Assembly (NCBI GenBank): GCA_965242615.1
Contig: CBDESR010000004.1
Span: 434,001-498,000, forward strand
Length of the DNA: 64,000 nt
Direction: 5' to 3'
Source of the DNA: CBDBCU01 sp965242615
Lineage (GTDB): Bacteria; Chloroflexota; Dehalococcoidia; Lucifugimonadales; UBA3495
Position numbers and translations under genes: made by a program. Positions 32,443 to 40,409 of this stretch are shown in pieces. Position 1 is the stretch's first letter. Every line of letters starts with the position of its first letter. The notes beneath the pieces are model-generated. The model saw only the letters and a program-made list of their open reading frames with translations, did no database searches and was not told the DNA's origin.

Positions 32443-33465
32443 GTGGTTTCCGGCCCGCCCTTAGTTCCTCTCAAGCAGGAATCCGCCGCCTTCGTGAACA
32501 TCCGCATTCGGAGCGCGTATGACGCGGGCAGCCGCCACCAACTGCCGGGGTCGGCGCGTCTGCTGCTGCAATGCTACGCCCGCCACGCCGATATGGAGAC
32601 CGGAGAGGTCTGCATCAGCCAAGCGCGGATTGAGGACGAGATGGGACTGGCGATAAACACCAGCAAGAGGATGACCCGGGTTCTGCTGGAGGCGGGGCTG
32701 CTCATCGGGACGGGGAAACACTACCCGGGCAAGGAACGGGGGTATATGCCGGTTTATATCGTGGCGATGGCTCGGTCGTCCTGGGGGATGCTCGACCACG
32801 CTGATGCGGCGGAGCCCAAGCACACCGCTTTCCTGCCCGGCGAGGGGCAAATGGAGATGGTGCCGTTTGAATACAAAACGGTATCCCCGAAACAAGCGAA
32901 GACACTCATGACGATCGCCCAAGAAGCCGGAATGCACTGGGGACAGGCCAAAGCTGCGCTGGCTGACCGCTATGACATTGACCTGCGCGGCTACGAACTG
33001 GAAAACATCCCGGCCGAACTGTACGACCGCATATTTTTCGCCCTTAAGGAAATGAAGGAGAAGGCGCGATACGGCTGGACACAGCAGGAGGCCCAGGAAT
33101 GGATTAGCGGGAGGAATGGTCGAGCGGATGGGGCAGCGACTGCCCCCGAAGAAGGGCCGGCAGAAAAAGTCGGGGTACTGCCGCGTACCGGGCCGGTAGA
33201 CCCCAGGGCGGCAGAGGTTTGGGAGGCTGTCCTGTCCCGGTTGAAAGAGGAGCTGCCGCCGAATAGCTACAGCACTTGGCTGGAGGAGTCGCGGGGCGCG
33301 GAGTTCCGCGGAACCGACCTGGTTGTGGAAGTGAGCAGCTCGTTCGTTATCGAAATCCTGGAGCAGCGGTTTTATCAGACCATCGTGAGGAATCTGCGCC
33401 AGACCAGCGGCGAGGACTACGATGTTCAGTTCACGGTATTCCCTGAGTTGGAGGGAGAGCAATGA
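32443..33465 (+). CDS. Replication-initiator-like protein: winged helix plus DnaA domain-I-like C-terminus
   Basis: A 340-residue protein. The N-terminal part (about 20-110, PGSARLLLQCYARHADMETG, CISQARIEDEMGLAINTSKR) is a winged helix like those of plasmid and phage replication initiators. The middle (about 145-210) is helical. The C-terminal 85 residues (AAEVWEAVLSRLKEELPPNS, YSTWLEES, LVVEVSSSFVIEILEQRFY) match the DnaA N-terminal domain, which binds the replicative helicase and its partners. There is no AAA+ domain. GTG start with AAGGAG six nt upstream. I infer that it binds the element's origin and recruits host replication proteins. Confidence 0.78.
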   Translation: MVSGPPLVPLKQESAAFVNIRIRSAYDAGSRHQLPGSARLLLQCYARHADMETGEVCISQARIEDEMGLAINTSKRMTRVLLEAGLLIGTGKHYPGKERGYMPVYIVAMARSSWGMLDHADAAEPKHTAFLPGEGQMEMVPFEYKTVSPKQAKTLMTIAQEAGMHWGQAKAALADRYDIDLRGYELENIPAELYDRIFFALKEMKEKARYGWTQQEAQEWISGRNGRADGAATAPEEGPAEKVGVLPRTGPVDPRAAEVWEAVLSRLKEELPPNSYSTWLEESRGAEFRGTDLVVEVSSSFVIEILEQRFYQTIVRNLRQTSGEDYDVQFTVFPELEGEQ

Positions 33466-33489
33466 ATGGCCGCCAATTTGGCGGCCATT
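33465..33489. repeat. 12-bp palindrome after the rep gene
   Basis: AATGGCCGCCAA, T, TTGGCGGCCATT. It overlaps the rep stop codon. There is no T tract, so a protein-binding or mRNA-stability role is more likely than termination. Confidence 0.7.
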
Positions 33490-33553
33490 CCCGGTACTCC
33501 TCCCCTATCGAATCAGAATCTAAGGGAGACGTCACTGTACAGGGGAGATGGAT

Positions 33554-34381
33554 ATGAATCGGAAGGTCGCCCGGAATTACATCGTCTGGCTGGTTCACGA
33601 AGGTCGACTCCGGACTACCCGGCGGCGCCGGGAACCGGGTTACAGCCGTAACAGTGCCGAACGGAAAATTACCGTGCTGCGGAGGTACTATCATTTCCTG
33701 ACGACGCAGCGGGGGATGTTCCCCAAGAATCCGGTGCCGTCCCACAAGGAGCTGCAGATGAAACTGGAGAAGCCCTTGCCCAAGTTCTTGAACCAGCGGG
33801 ACGCCTTCCGCTTGATCCACGCCCCCAAGGGGAATGACGCTCCTGCCGCCCAGCGCGACCGGGCCATCCTGGAGATCCTTTATTCCAGCGGGCTGCGCTT
33901 GGGCGAAATCCACGGCCTGAACCTGGCCGATGTCGACTTGGCTAAGAAGCGCATCCTGGTAAGGGGGCGCAATGGCGATGAACGGCACGCGCTCTTTGGG
34001 GAACCTACTCAGGAGTCCATCCGTCTTTACCTGAGCCACGGCCGACCCAAGCTGATGGCGGCCGCCCGTCCAGAAAAGGATGCCTTGTTTCTCAACCGCT
34101 ATGGGCAACGATTGAGCCGGGTTAGTTACCAAAACATAGTCCGGCGCTGGGCCGCCGTGGCCGGGCTGCGGAATGACCTGCACCCGCACGTCCTGCGCCA
34201 CACCTTTGCCACCCACCTGCTGGAAGGCGGGTGTGACCTGCGGGTCATTCAGGAACTCTTGGGCCACCGCAGCCCTGTAACTACCCAGCGCTACCTCCAT
34301 ATCACCAACCTCGAGGCCAAGGCGGCATACCACCGGTATCACCCCCGAGGCGGCCGGTCGGACACCGCCGACCGGACATAA
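33554..34381 (+). CDS. Tyrosine recombinase/integrase A (XerC/D-like)
   Basis: A 275-residue tyrosine recombinase. Catalytic residues in order: Arg115 (SGLRLGE), His212 and Arg215 (HVLRHTFATH), His238 (LLGHRS) and Tyr247 (TQRYLHI). The N-terminal SAM-like domain is short: it begins near its middle (YIVWLVHEGRL), lacking the usual first helices. GGGGAG suits the ATG at 33554 better than that at 33548. It lies between the rep gene and a second recombinase, and probably catalyses integration or excision at the 17-bp repeats. Confidence 0.9.
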   Translation: MNRKVARNYIVWLVHEGRLRTTRRRREPGYSRNSAERKITVLRRYYHFLTTQRGMFPKNPVPSHKELQMKLEKPLPKFLNQRDAFRLIHAPKGNDAPAAQRDRAILEILYSSGLRLGEIHGLNLADVDLAKKRILVRGRNGDERHALFGEPTQESIRLYLSHGRPKLMAAARPEKDALFLNRYGQRLSRVSYQNIVRRWAAVAGLRNDLHPHVLRHTFATHLLEGGCDLRVIQELLGHRSPVTTQRYLHITNLEAKAAYHRYHPRGGRSDTADRT

Positions 34382-34396
34382 TCCCGGCCAGCCAGC

Positions 34397-34415
34397 TTTA
34401 CGATTTTATCGTAAA
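34397..34415. repeat. 8-bp inverted repeat between the two recombinase genes
   Basis: TTTACGAT, TTT, ATCGTAAA, flanked by GGCCA and TGGCC. It may be a recombinase site, an operator, or a weak terminator. Confidence 0.55.
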
Positions 34416-34442
34416 ATTGGCCCCTGAAATAGGTTTCCATAA

Positions 34443-35369
34443 GTGCCATTAAGGAAACTGATCAGGGGGCGGATTTTGTCGCTGAACGCCGAGGATTTGC
34501 GGGCGGTCTTTGGCCGGGGGTTGGCCGACAATTCCCTCCTGGCTTATGCCGGAGCTTGGGAAAGGCTGATCGGCTGGCTGGACGGGCGGGAACTCTCCGA
34601 TAGGCTGCTGGCCGAGTATCTGGACGGGCTGAACGCCGCCGGGCAAGCGGCGACGGCGGGAGATTTGACTTTGGCGGCGGTGCGCCGGGCTTATCAGCAG
34701 CGGGGGCGGGAAACTCCGGCCGGGGCGGCCAGCAAGGGCGCGCTGAAAGAATGGCGCCGGGCTAATGCCGGGCGCGGCCGGGGGCAAGCGGCCGGGGTGC
34801 GCTGGGAATGGGCCAGCGTGGCGGCCGAGTTGGCGGAACGGGACGGCGGAGTGCGCGGGGCCCGGGACGCCGCCCTGGTCAGCGTGATGTCGGATGCCCT
34901 GCTCCGCGGGGGCGAGGCGGCGGCGTTGCGCTGGGCCGACTGCGACCTGGACGGGGCGATGGCGGCGGTGATTGTGCAGCAGGGCAAGGGGGCGGAGGAG
35001 CCGTCGGCGCCGCTTTATCTGGGGCGGGGGACGGCGGCAAGGTTGCGGAGCTGGTTTGCCCAAGGCGGGATTGCCGGCGGCCCGGCGTTCCGGCAGATTG
35101 ACAAGGGCGGGAATGTGCTGGTCGGAGGATTAAGCCGGGTCAGCATAAGCCGAATTGTAGCTCAGTGGGCCAGGGCTGCCGGCGTGTCGGGGCGGGTGTC
35201 CAGCCACAGTTTGCGGATTGGAATGGCGGGGTCGCTGGCCAGCCGGGGCGCGGGCGTGGTCGAAATGCAGCAGGCGGGACGGTGGAAAAGCCCGCGGATG
35301 CCGGCCCATTACGCCGGCAAGGAGCTGGCCGGTCGGGGCGCAGTCGCCCGGCTGATTTACCAGGAATAG
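34443..35369 (+). CDS. Tyrosine recombinase B
   Basis: A 308-residue tyrosine recombinase unlike the first. It has the N-terminal core-binding domain (LADNSLLAYAGAWERLIGWL) and catalytic residues Arg155 (LLRGGEA), His255 and Arg258 (SHSLRIG), a Trp at the second-His position (GRWKSP) and Tyr290 (MPAHYAG). This pattern, HSLRxGxA and GRWxSxxMxxxY, is that of a recombinase group often found on plasmids and elements. The start may be GTG 34443 or TTG 34476. Its codon use is more G/C-rich than recombinase A. Pairing with A suggests a two-recombinase system. Confidence 0.88.
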   Translation: MPLRKLIRGRILSLNAEDLRAVFGRGLADNSLLAYAGAWERLIGWLDGRELSDRLLAEYLDGLNAAGQAATAGDLTLAAVRRAYQQRGRETPAGAASKGALKEWRRANAGRGRGQAAGVRWEWASVAAELAERDGGVRGARDAALVSVMSDALLRGGEAAALRWADCDLDGAMAAVIVQQGKGAEEPSAPLYLGRGTAARLRSWFAQGGIAGGPAFRQIDKGGNVLVGGLSRVSISRIVAQWARAAGVSGRVSSHSLRIGMAGSLASRGAGVVEMQQAGRWKSPRMPAHYAGKELAGRGAVARLIYQE

Positions 35370-35444
35370 CCGGTCACTGCTATTCGGTTCTGGGGGTCGA
35401 ACTGTTGCGGCATTGCCCGGAGCGGGATTTAAGGGGGTCTAACG

Positions 35445-35459
35445 CGCGCGTACTACGTT
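35445..35459 (+). repeat. Iteron-like direct repeat 1
   Basis: CGCGCGTACTACGTT, identical to 35506-35520. Confidence 0.85.
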
Positions 35460-35505
35460 GTTGAATAGGGAAGGGGGTGGTAAAAGGACGGTAAAGGGGT
35501 GTATA

Positions 35506-35520
35506 CGCGCGTACTACGTT
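35506..35520 (+). repeat. Iteron-like direct repeat 2
   Basis: Second copy of CGCGCGTACTACGTT, 61 bp after the first and just before the AT-rich tract. Confidence 0.85.
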
Positions 35521-35827
35521 TGCCCGTAGGGATGTGGTTGGTGAAATAAAGTAGAACATATTTTGTATGAAATTTTTTGTTCCGTAGGTCTTGCTATCTA
35601 AAGGTGGTTGCTGGAAAAATTAGATTAGAATTTAGAACAGGAATTTAGCCCTTGAGGGGGTCCTTAATTAAAGAATGGTATAAGGATTTCGTAGAAAGAT
35701 AGCGGGTAAAATAAAGTGGTCGGAGAGCGGGGTGAACTGTAACGCCCGGCGGTGTTTCAGAGCAGCGCAGCAGGGCGGCGGAGTAACTGCGCGGGGTGAG
35801 CTCAGCGGCTCAGGGCGGGTTTTCCCG

Positions 35828-35856
35828 GTGACAAGCCGCGCCGAACCTGCTATAAT
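35828..35856 (+). promoter_or_regulatory. Sigma-70 promoter of the cargo gene
   Basis: GTGACA (35828-35833), a 17-bp spacer, TATAAT (35851-35856). The predicted start is near 35863, giving a leader of about 30 nt. Confidence 0.8.
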
Positions 35857-35894
35857 CAATCCAACCCGGAACTTTAACCAGGAAAGCAAGCGCG

Positions 35895-36641
35895 ATGACT
35901 ACCACCCTATCCCCAGCTGACCGCCAAGCCTTCATCCAAGCCCTCCGCGATGACCCGGTTTTCCGCGAGGAAACCCGTGCCCTGCTGCTGACCCGGGAAG
36001 TGCTGGAACTTCCGGAAAAGCTTGCCCAGTTGACTGACCGCGTTGACCGCTTCGCGGCAGCTCAAGAGAGCTTCAACGCCGAGATGCGGCAGTTCCGCAC
36101 GGAACAGCAGCAGTTCAACCATCTGGTTGAAGCCCGTTTGTCCAATATGGACAACTTCATAACTGAACAGCGGCAGACCAATCAAAAGGTTGCTGTCATG
36201 CTCGGCCAAGCCCTGGGCGGCAACCTCGAAGCCAAACTCGAGCGCAGCATCGGCCCCGTCTTGGCCCGCACCTTCGGCCTCTACGATGTCCACACCCTGC
36301 AAAGCCGTTTCACTATGCCCAACCAGGAGTTCAACCGCCGTCTGGCCCAAGCCCAAGCCGTGGGTAAAATCACCGCCGACCAGGCTTTCCAACTGGATCG
36401 GGCCGACTACATAGTCTATGGCCGGCAGACCGCTGACGACTCCGAAGTCTATTTCGTGGCCGAAGTATCCTGGACTTTGGGCCAGAATGACATCACCCGG
36501 GCCCGGGAGCGGGCCGACATAATGGCGGCGGCCAGCGGCGTCAACGCCATAGCCGTGGCCATCGCTCAGGAAATCCCCCCGCCGCAAGTTCAGCAGGCGG
36601 CAACGGCTGAGGTCACCCTGATTCGTGATGATGGAAACTGA
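35895..36641 (+). CDS. Coiled-coil protein with nuclease-like C-terminus (DUF3782-like), element cargo
   Basis: A 248-residue protein. Residues about 10-110 form a heptad-rich coiled coil (LPEKLAQLTDRVDRFAAAQ, MRQFRTEQQQFNHLVEARL). The C-terminal 130 residues (FGLYDVHTLQSRF, ADYIVYGRQTADDSEVYFVA, EVSWTLGQNDITRARERADI) recall the DUF3782/PD-(D/E)XK group, with Asp in DDSEVYF and Glu in AEVSW in place of ExK. Catalysis is uncertain. It has its own promoter at 35828 and lies next to the right attachment repeat, as a cargo gene would. Its function on the element is unknown. Confidence 0.75.
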   Translation: MTTTLSPADRQAFIQALRDDPVFREETRALLLTREVLELPEKLAQLTDRVDRFAAAQESFNAEMRQFRTEQQQFNHLVEARLSNMDNFITEQRQTNQKVAVMLGQALGGNLEAKLERSIGPVLARTFGLYDVHTLQSRFTMPNQEFNRRLAQAQAVGKITADQAFQLDRADYIVYGRQTADDSEVYFVAEVSWTLGQNDITRARERADIMAAASGVNAIAVAIAQEIPPPQVQQAATAEVTLIRDDGN

Positions 36642-36741
36642 AAAGGTTGACAAAGAAATAATCCGCGATTATTATTCTGCCGAGGGCCAGCGCCCGGCAC
36701 GGAGTGAGTAGGGGTGTTATGTAAATATCCCCTCAGTCTCC

Positions 36742-36758
36742 ACTCTACATAACAACCC
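36742..36758 (+). repeat. Right 17-bp direct repeat (attR core)
   Basis: ACTCTACATAACAACCC, identical to 32242-32258, with GTTATGTAAA at 36716-36725 to its left, 45 bp before the 3' end of hflX. Confidence 0.85.
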
Positions 36759-36803
36759 TTGTGCGAACCAATGGGTCGGGGAGTTGGAACCCCCATTAGT
36801 CAG

Positions 36804-37970
36804 CTAACCGGCGGGTGGGGAGAGGGAGACGGTGCGGAGGCCGTCGATGGCCACCAGTTGGGACTCGACTGCTTTCAGCAGCAAGTCCAGATTCCAGCCT
36901 TGGGCCGCCGAAACCAGTACGCTGGGATAGGTTTCCAATCCCGAGGGCGCGGCGGGAATAGCGGCATCATACCGGCCGGCGGTCAGCAAATCCATTTTGT
37001 TGATGGCTAGTACCCGGGGCTTGTCGCCCAAGCCCAAGTCTTGCAAGGTTTCCTCGACTACTTCGGCTTGTTCCGGGGCTTTGGGGTGGGTTATGTCAAG
37101 CACGTGAATTAGCACATCGGACTCGGCCAGTTCCTCGAGGGTAGCGCGGAAGGCGGCTACTACCATTGGGGAGAGTTTCTGAATAAAGCCGACAGTGTCG
37201 GTGAGCAGCAGTTCGTCTCCGGCGGGCAGGCGGATGCGGCGGGTGACCGGGTCGAGGGTGGAAAACAACTGGTCTTGGGCTTCGACCCGGGCATCGCTCA
37301 AGGCGTTAAAGAGGGTGCTTTTGCCGGCGTTGGTGTAGCCGACGAGGGTAGCCATGGGGACGCTGGCTTTTTTGCGGCGGTCAATGTAAAGGGTACGCCG
37401 CTGCCGTACCTTGTCAAGTTCCTGCTGGATTTTCTGGATATGGCGGCGGATTAGGCGGCGGTCGGTTTCGAGCTGGGTCTCACCGGGGCCGCGGGTGCCG
37501 ATGCCGCCGCCCAATCGTTCCAGGTGAGACCACTGGCCTACTAACCGGGGAAGCAGGTATTGGTGTTGAGCCAGTTCCACCTGGAGTTTGCCTTCGTGGG
37601 TGCGGGCGTGGCGGCCGAATACATCCAGAATTAAGGCGGTGCGGTCAATGACCTTGACCGGCAAGGCCGCTTCCAGATTACGCTGCTGGGTGGGCGTCAG
37701 TTCGTCGTCAAAGATGACGGTGGCAGCGTTATGTTCGGTCGCCAGTTCCTGGATTTCCTGCAACTTGCCTTTGCCCACATAGGTAGGGGTCAGGCGGTCG
37801 GCGCGTTGAGTTACTGAGCCGGCTACTTCCGCGCCGGCGGCCCGGGCCAAGTAGGCCAGTTCCTCGAGAGTATTGTCCAACTCCCACAGGTGGGAGCGGT
37901 TTTTTAACTCTACGGCGACCAGGATGGCTTTTTCCCGTTCCGGTTCGGTGGCAATAGTCTTTCTGGCGAT
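36804..37970 (-). CDS. hflX: GTPase HflX
   Basis: Ribosome-associated GTPase that splits stalled ribosomes. About 388 residues if the start is the ATC at 37970. Seen: the HflX-domain GGIGTRGPGETQLE, then G1 GYTNAGKST, G3 DTVGF and G4 NKMD. No ATG, GTG or TTG is in frame between an upstream stop and a TTG at 37880, yet the conserved N-terminal strand (EREKAILVAVEL) lies before that TTG. So an ATC (37970), ATT (37955) or CTG start is likely. GGGAGG nine nt before the ATC, overlapping the dapL end, supports ATC. It is the last gene of the long minus-strand operon. Confidence 0.9.
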   Translation of the reverse strand: MARKTIATEPEREKAILVAVELKNRSHLWELDNTLEELAYLARAAGAEVAGSVTQRADRLTPTYVGKGKLQEIQELATEHNAATVIFDDELTPTQQRNLEAALPVKVIDRTALILDVFGRHARTHEGKLQVELAQHQYLLPRLVGQWSHLERLGGGIGTRGPGETQLETDRRLIRRHIQKIQQELDKVRQRRTLYIDRRKKASVPMATLVGYTNAGKSTLFNALSDARVEAQDQLFSTLDPVTRRIRLPAGDELLLTDTVGFIQKLSPMVVAAFRATLEELAESDVLIHVLDITHPKAPEQAEVVEETLQDLGLGDKPRVLAINKMDLLTAGRYDAAIPAAPSGLETYPSVLVSAAQGWNLDLLLKAVESQLVAIDGLRTVSLSPPAG

Positions 37971-37974
37971 GGCG

Positions 37975-39153
37975 TTATCCCTCCCGAGGGGCGGGTATGG
38001 CCCAGGATTCCAGGCGTTGGCAGCCCTTTTCCACTTGTTCGTCCGGGGTGGTCAGGGAAAGGCGGATGTAGCCCTCACCATACTGCCCGTAGCTGGAGCC
38101 GGGGGTAACTACGAGGTCAATGTCCTCGAGGAGGCGGGCGGCGAAGTCGGCAGAGGTAAAGCCGGCCGGCACCCGGGCCCAGATGTAGAGGCTGGCGGCC
38201 GGCACGGCTACCGATAAACCCATCCGGCGCAAGGCGTTGACGACTCGGTCGCGGCGGCGCTGGTAGATGATTCGGTTATCCTCAATGCAATCCTGCGGCC
38301 CGGTCAGGGCGGCCATCGCCATTTCCTGAATGGCTTGGGGGATGCCGGAGTCCAGGTTGGCCTTAATCTGAAAGAGGGCTTTGATCATAGCAGCGTTGCC
38401 CACAGCCATGCCCATGCGCCAACCGGTCATATTGTAGCTTTTGGAGAGGGAGTGAAACTCGATGCCGACTTCTTTGGCGCCGTCGGATTGGAGCAGGCTA
38501 CAAGCCCGGTAGCCATCATAACCCACTTCGCTGTAGGCGGCGTCGTGGAGCAGGGCGATGTCGTTCTCCCGGCAGTAGGCAATGTAGGCGTCAAAATCCG
38601 CGAGGCTGGCGACGGCGCTGGTGGGGTTGTTGGGGTAGTTCAGCCACATCACTTTGGCGGCTTGGGCGGTGTTTTTGGGGATGGCGGACAGGTCGGGCTG
38701 CCAGCCGTTTGCCGCGCGCAAGGGCATCAGGTAACTTTCGGCTCCGGCAAACATGGTACCGACGCCGTACACGGGATAAGCCGGGTCGGGAACTAATGCC
38801 AAGTCGCCCGGGTCCAGAAAGCAAAAGGCGGCGTGGCCGATGCCTTCTTTGGCGCCAATCAAGGGCAGGACTTCGGTATCCGGGTCGAGGGATACGCCGA
38901 ACCGCTGTTCGTACCAGTAGGCGATGGCCCGGCGCATTTCGGGGAGACCGTCGGTTTCCGGGTAGCGGTGATTGGGCGGATGCTGCGCGGCGGACAGGAG
39001 CCGGTCGATGACCGGCTGTGGGGTCGGAAGGTCCGGGTCGCCGATGCCAAAGGTAACGACATCGGCCCCGGCAGCCCGCTTTTCGGCGATGATGCGGGAG
39101 ATTTCCACGAAGGGATAGGGAGCCAGTTTGCCCAAACGGGTGGAAAATTGCAT
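37975..39153 (-). CDS. dapL: LL-diaminopimelate aminotransferase
   Basis: A 392-residue class I/II PLP aminotransferase. Seen: GIGDPDLPTP, DPAYPVYGVGT, NYPNNPTSA, the PLP Lys in SLSKSYNMTGWR and RLSLTTPDEQ with the substrate Arg. It converts tetrahydrodipicolinate to LL-diaminopimelate in one step, feeding lysine and possibly cell-wall synthesis. Assignment to DapL rather than a generic aminotransferase rests on these motifs and on dapF three genes upstream in the same operon. It is 4 nt after the preceding unknown gene and overlaps the region from which hflX is translated. Confidence 0.9.
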   Translation of the reverse strand: MQFSTRLGKLAPYPFVEISRIIAEKRAAGADVVTFGIGDPDLPTPQPVIDRLLSAAQHPPNHRYPETDGLPEMRRAIAYWYEQRFGVSLDPDTEVLPLIGAKEGIGHAAFCFLDPGDLALVPDPAYPVYGVGTMFAGAESYLMPLRAANGWQPDLSAIPKNTAQAAKVMWLNYPNNPTSAVASLADFDAYIAYCRENDIALLHDAAYSEVGYDGYRACSLLQSDGAKEVGIEFHSLSKSYNMTGWRMGMAVGNAAMIKALFQIKANLDSGIPQAIQEMAMAALTGPQDCIEDNRIIYQRRRDRVVNALRRMGLSVAVPAASLYIWARVPAGFTSADFAARLLEDIDLVVTPGSSYGQYGEGYIRLSLTTPDEQVEKGCQRLESWAIPAPREG

Positions 39154-39157
39154 TTGG

Positions 39158-39829
39158 TTACTCCTGGGACGGGGGATAAGCAGTCAAAGCTGTTTCCCCT
39201 TTGGTAAAGGTGAGCCATACGTAGTAGTTGATGAAATTGCTCAGCGGGAAAGAAAAGCCATACTTTTCCCGCACATATTCACCGGGGCTGGTTGCGCCGG
39301 AAGTTGCTATTACCCGGTGGGCTGCCGCCTGCATCCGAGTCAGGAACTTGGAATAGGAGGGCTTGGTGGAGCCGCATTTATACGCCTTTCGGATGGGGTC
39401 ATCCCACATCACAAACAAACCGGGGTTCAGAACGCCCAGGGTTTTAGAGGCGCCGGTAGGGCCGAATCGGTCGATGCGGCACAGCTCGGTAAAAACGGCA
39501 TCGACAGTTTTCAGTATAGCAGCGTCCAAGGCAGGCGACTCCAGCTTGATGGTAGACAACTCCGCCAGCTCAGCCCGGTTAGCCAGGAATACCTGAAGGA
39601 TTTGGGGGCAAACCGCAGCCGGGGCCCGGGTACTCCACCGGTTCAGGAAAGTTCTGACCTGCTCAATAGCCGCCGCGTCCGGGAAGTTGACCAGCCGGCT
39701 GCGGAACTCGACGGAATCTACTTCCGCATAAGCCCGCCAATACTTTTGGTACTCGGGCTTGGTGAAGTATAGATCCGCTGCCAATATAACCTTGTTAAAG
39801 GTTAGGTCAAATCGCGCATCTGCCATCAA
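39158..39829 (-). CDS. Uncharacterised protein
   Basis: A 223-residue protein I do not recognise. The centre reads RFGPTGASKTLGVLNPGLFVMWDD, which recalls the helix-hairpin region of a family of small hypothetical proteins in which a Trp-Asp follows a conserved LNP. The rest is helical with no membrane span. It lies 4 nt before dapL and follows the Uma2 gene at 4 nt, inside the long operon. Function unknown. Confidence 0.8.
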   Translation of the reverse strand: MMADARFDLTFNKVILAADLYFTKPEYQKYWRAYAEVDSVEFRSRLVNFPDAAAIEQVRTFLNRWSTRAPAAVCPQILQVFLANRAELAELSTIKLESPALDAAILKTVDAVFTELCRIDRFGPTGASKTLGVLNPGLFVMWDDPIRKAYKCGSTKPSYSKFLTRMQAAAHRVIATSGATSPGEYVREKYGFSFPLSNFINYYVWLTFTKGETALTAYPPSQE

Positions 39830-39833
39830 ACGC

Positions 39834-40409
39834 CTACCGAAAAACCTCCCGCAGGTTCAGCTCGAAGCCGGGCAGGCGGTGGGAGCGAAAGGTTTGACTG
39901 CGGTCAAAGACTGCCGTTGTTTTCGGCTCCCCGCCGGTCAGGTCGACGATTTCGACGGTTTTGGCCGATTGGCTGAACAGCCAACATTCCAGGACGCCGA
40001 TGCGTTGGTAATCGCGGAGTTTGTCGGCCAAGATTCGTCGGGTTTCGCTGGGGGAAAGCACTTCTACCACAACGTCCGGGGCAACTTCGAGGAATTTTAT
40101 CGCGATGGCTTCCTCAGCGCCGGAAACGGCTAGCCGGCGGTTGCTCATAAAGAGAATATCCGGCTGGCGGGTACGCAACGGTGCCCGCTGGATCAGCACA
40201 TCCAAAGGCGGGGTAAGCACTTCGCCCAAGCCGTTGGCCGCAACGAAGTTGGACAGCGGTAGGTTAATCCGCTGGGAAATCTGCTGGTGAAAGTAGGTCA
40301 CGCCAGGAGCCATATACATCACCCCGTCCACGATTTCGTAGTGCAGTTTGCTTTCGGGGAGATTGGCCCACTCCTCGAAGGTGAGAACTTTGCTTGCCGT
40401 GCTGGTCAT
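39834..40409 (-). CDS. Uma2-family endonuclease-like protein (DUF820)
   Basis: A 191-residue Uma2/DUF820 protein with a PD-(D/E)XK fold. The core reads YEIVDGVMYMAPG, RQPDILFM, PDVVVEVLSPSE with the active-site Asp and Glu, then ILADKLRDYQRIGVLECWLF. Such genes are common and multi-copy in cyanobacteria and Chloroflexota, where their role is unknown. The ATG overlaps the dapF stop (ATGA), so translation is coupled. It appears to be a passenger in the biosynthetic operon. Confidence 0.9.
   Translation of the reverse strand: MTSTASKVLTFEEWANLPESKLHYEIVDGVMYMAPGVTYFHQQISQRINLPLSNFVAANGLGEVLTPPLDVLIQRAPLRTRQPDILFMSNRRLAVSGAEEAIAIKFLEVAPDVVVEVLSPSETRRILADKLRDYQRIGVLECWLFSQSAKTVEIVDLTGGEPKTTAVFDRSQTFRSHRLPGFELNLREVFR

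Larger units (their letters stand above)
35370..35894. other. Candidate replication origin region of the element
   Basis: No gene found. Two 15-bp direct repeats (35445-35459 and 35506-35520) at 61-bp spacing look like iterons. An AT-rich tract follows (about 35540-35720, with stretches such as AAATTTTTTG and TTAATTAAAG) in an otherwise GC-rich region, as expected of an unwinding element. A promoter for the next gene lies at 35828. The tie to the Rep-like protein is inference. Confidence 0.55.
32207..36758. mobile_element. Integrative plasmid-like element, 4.5 kb
   Basis: Bounded by identical 17-bp direct repeats (32242-32258 and 36742-36758), starts 4,500 bp apart, each preceded by GTTATGTAAA (32207, 36716). 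It carries four same-strand genes: a Rep-like initiator, two tyrosine recombinases and a coiled-coil/nuclease-like cargo protein, plus an attenuator-like leader, inverted repeats, and an iteron/AT-rich region. Its genes are less G-biased than those to the left. No conjugation or phage structural genes are present. It lies between the SDR promoter and the end of hflX, not in a tRNA. Confidence 0.72.
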
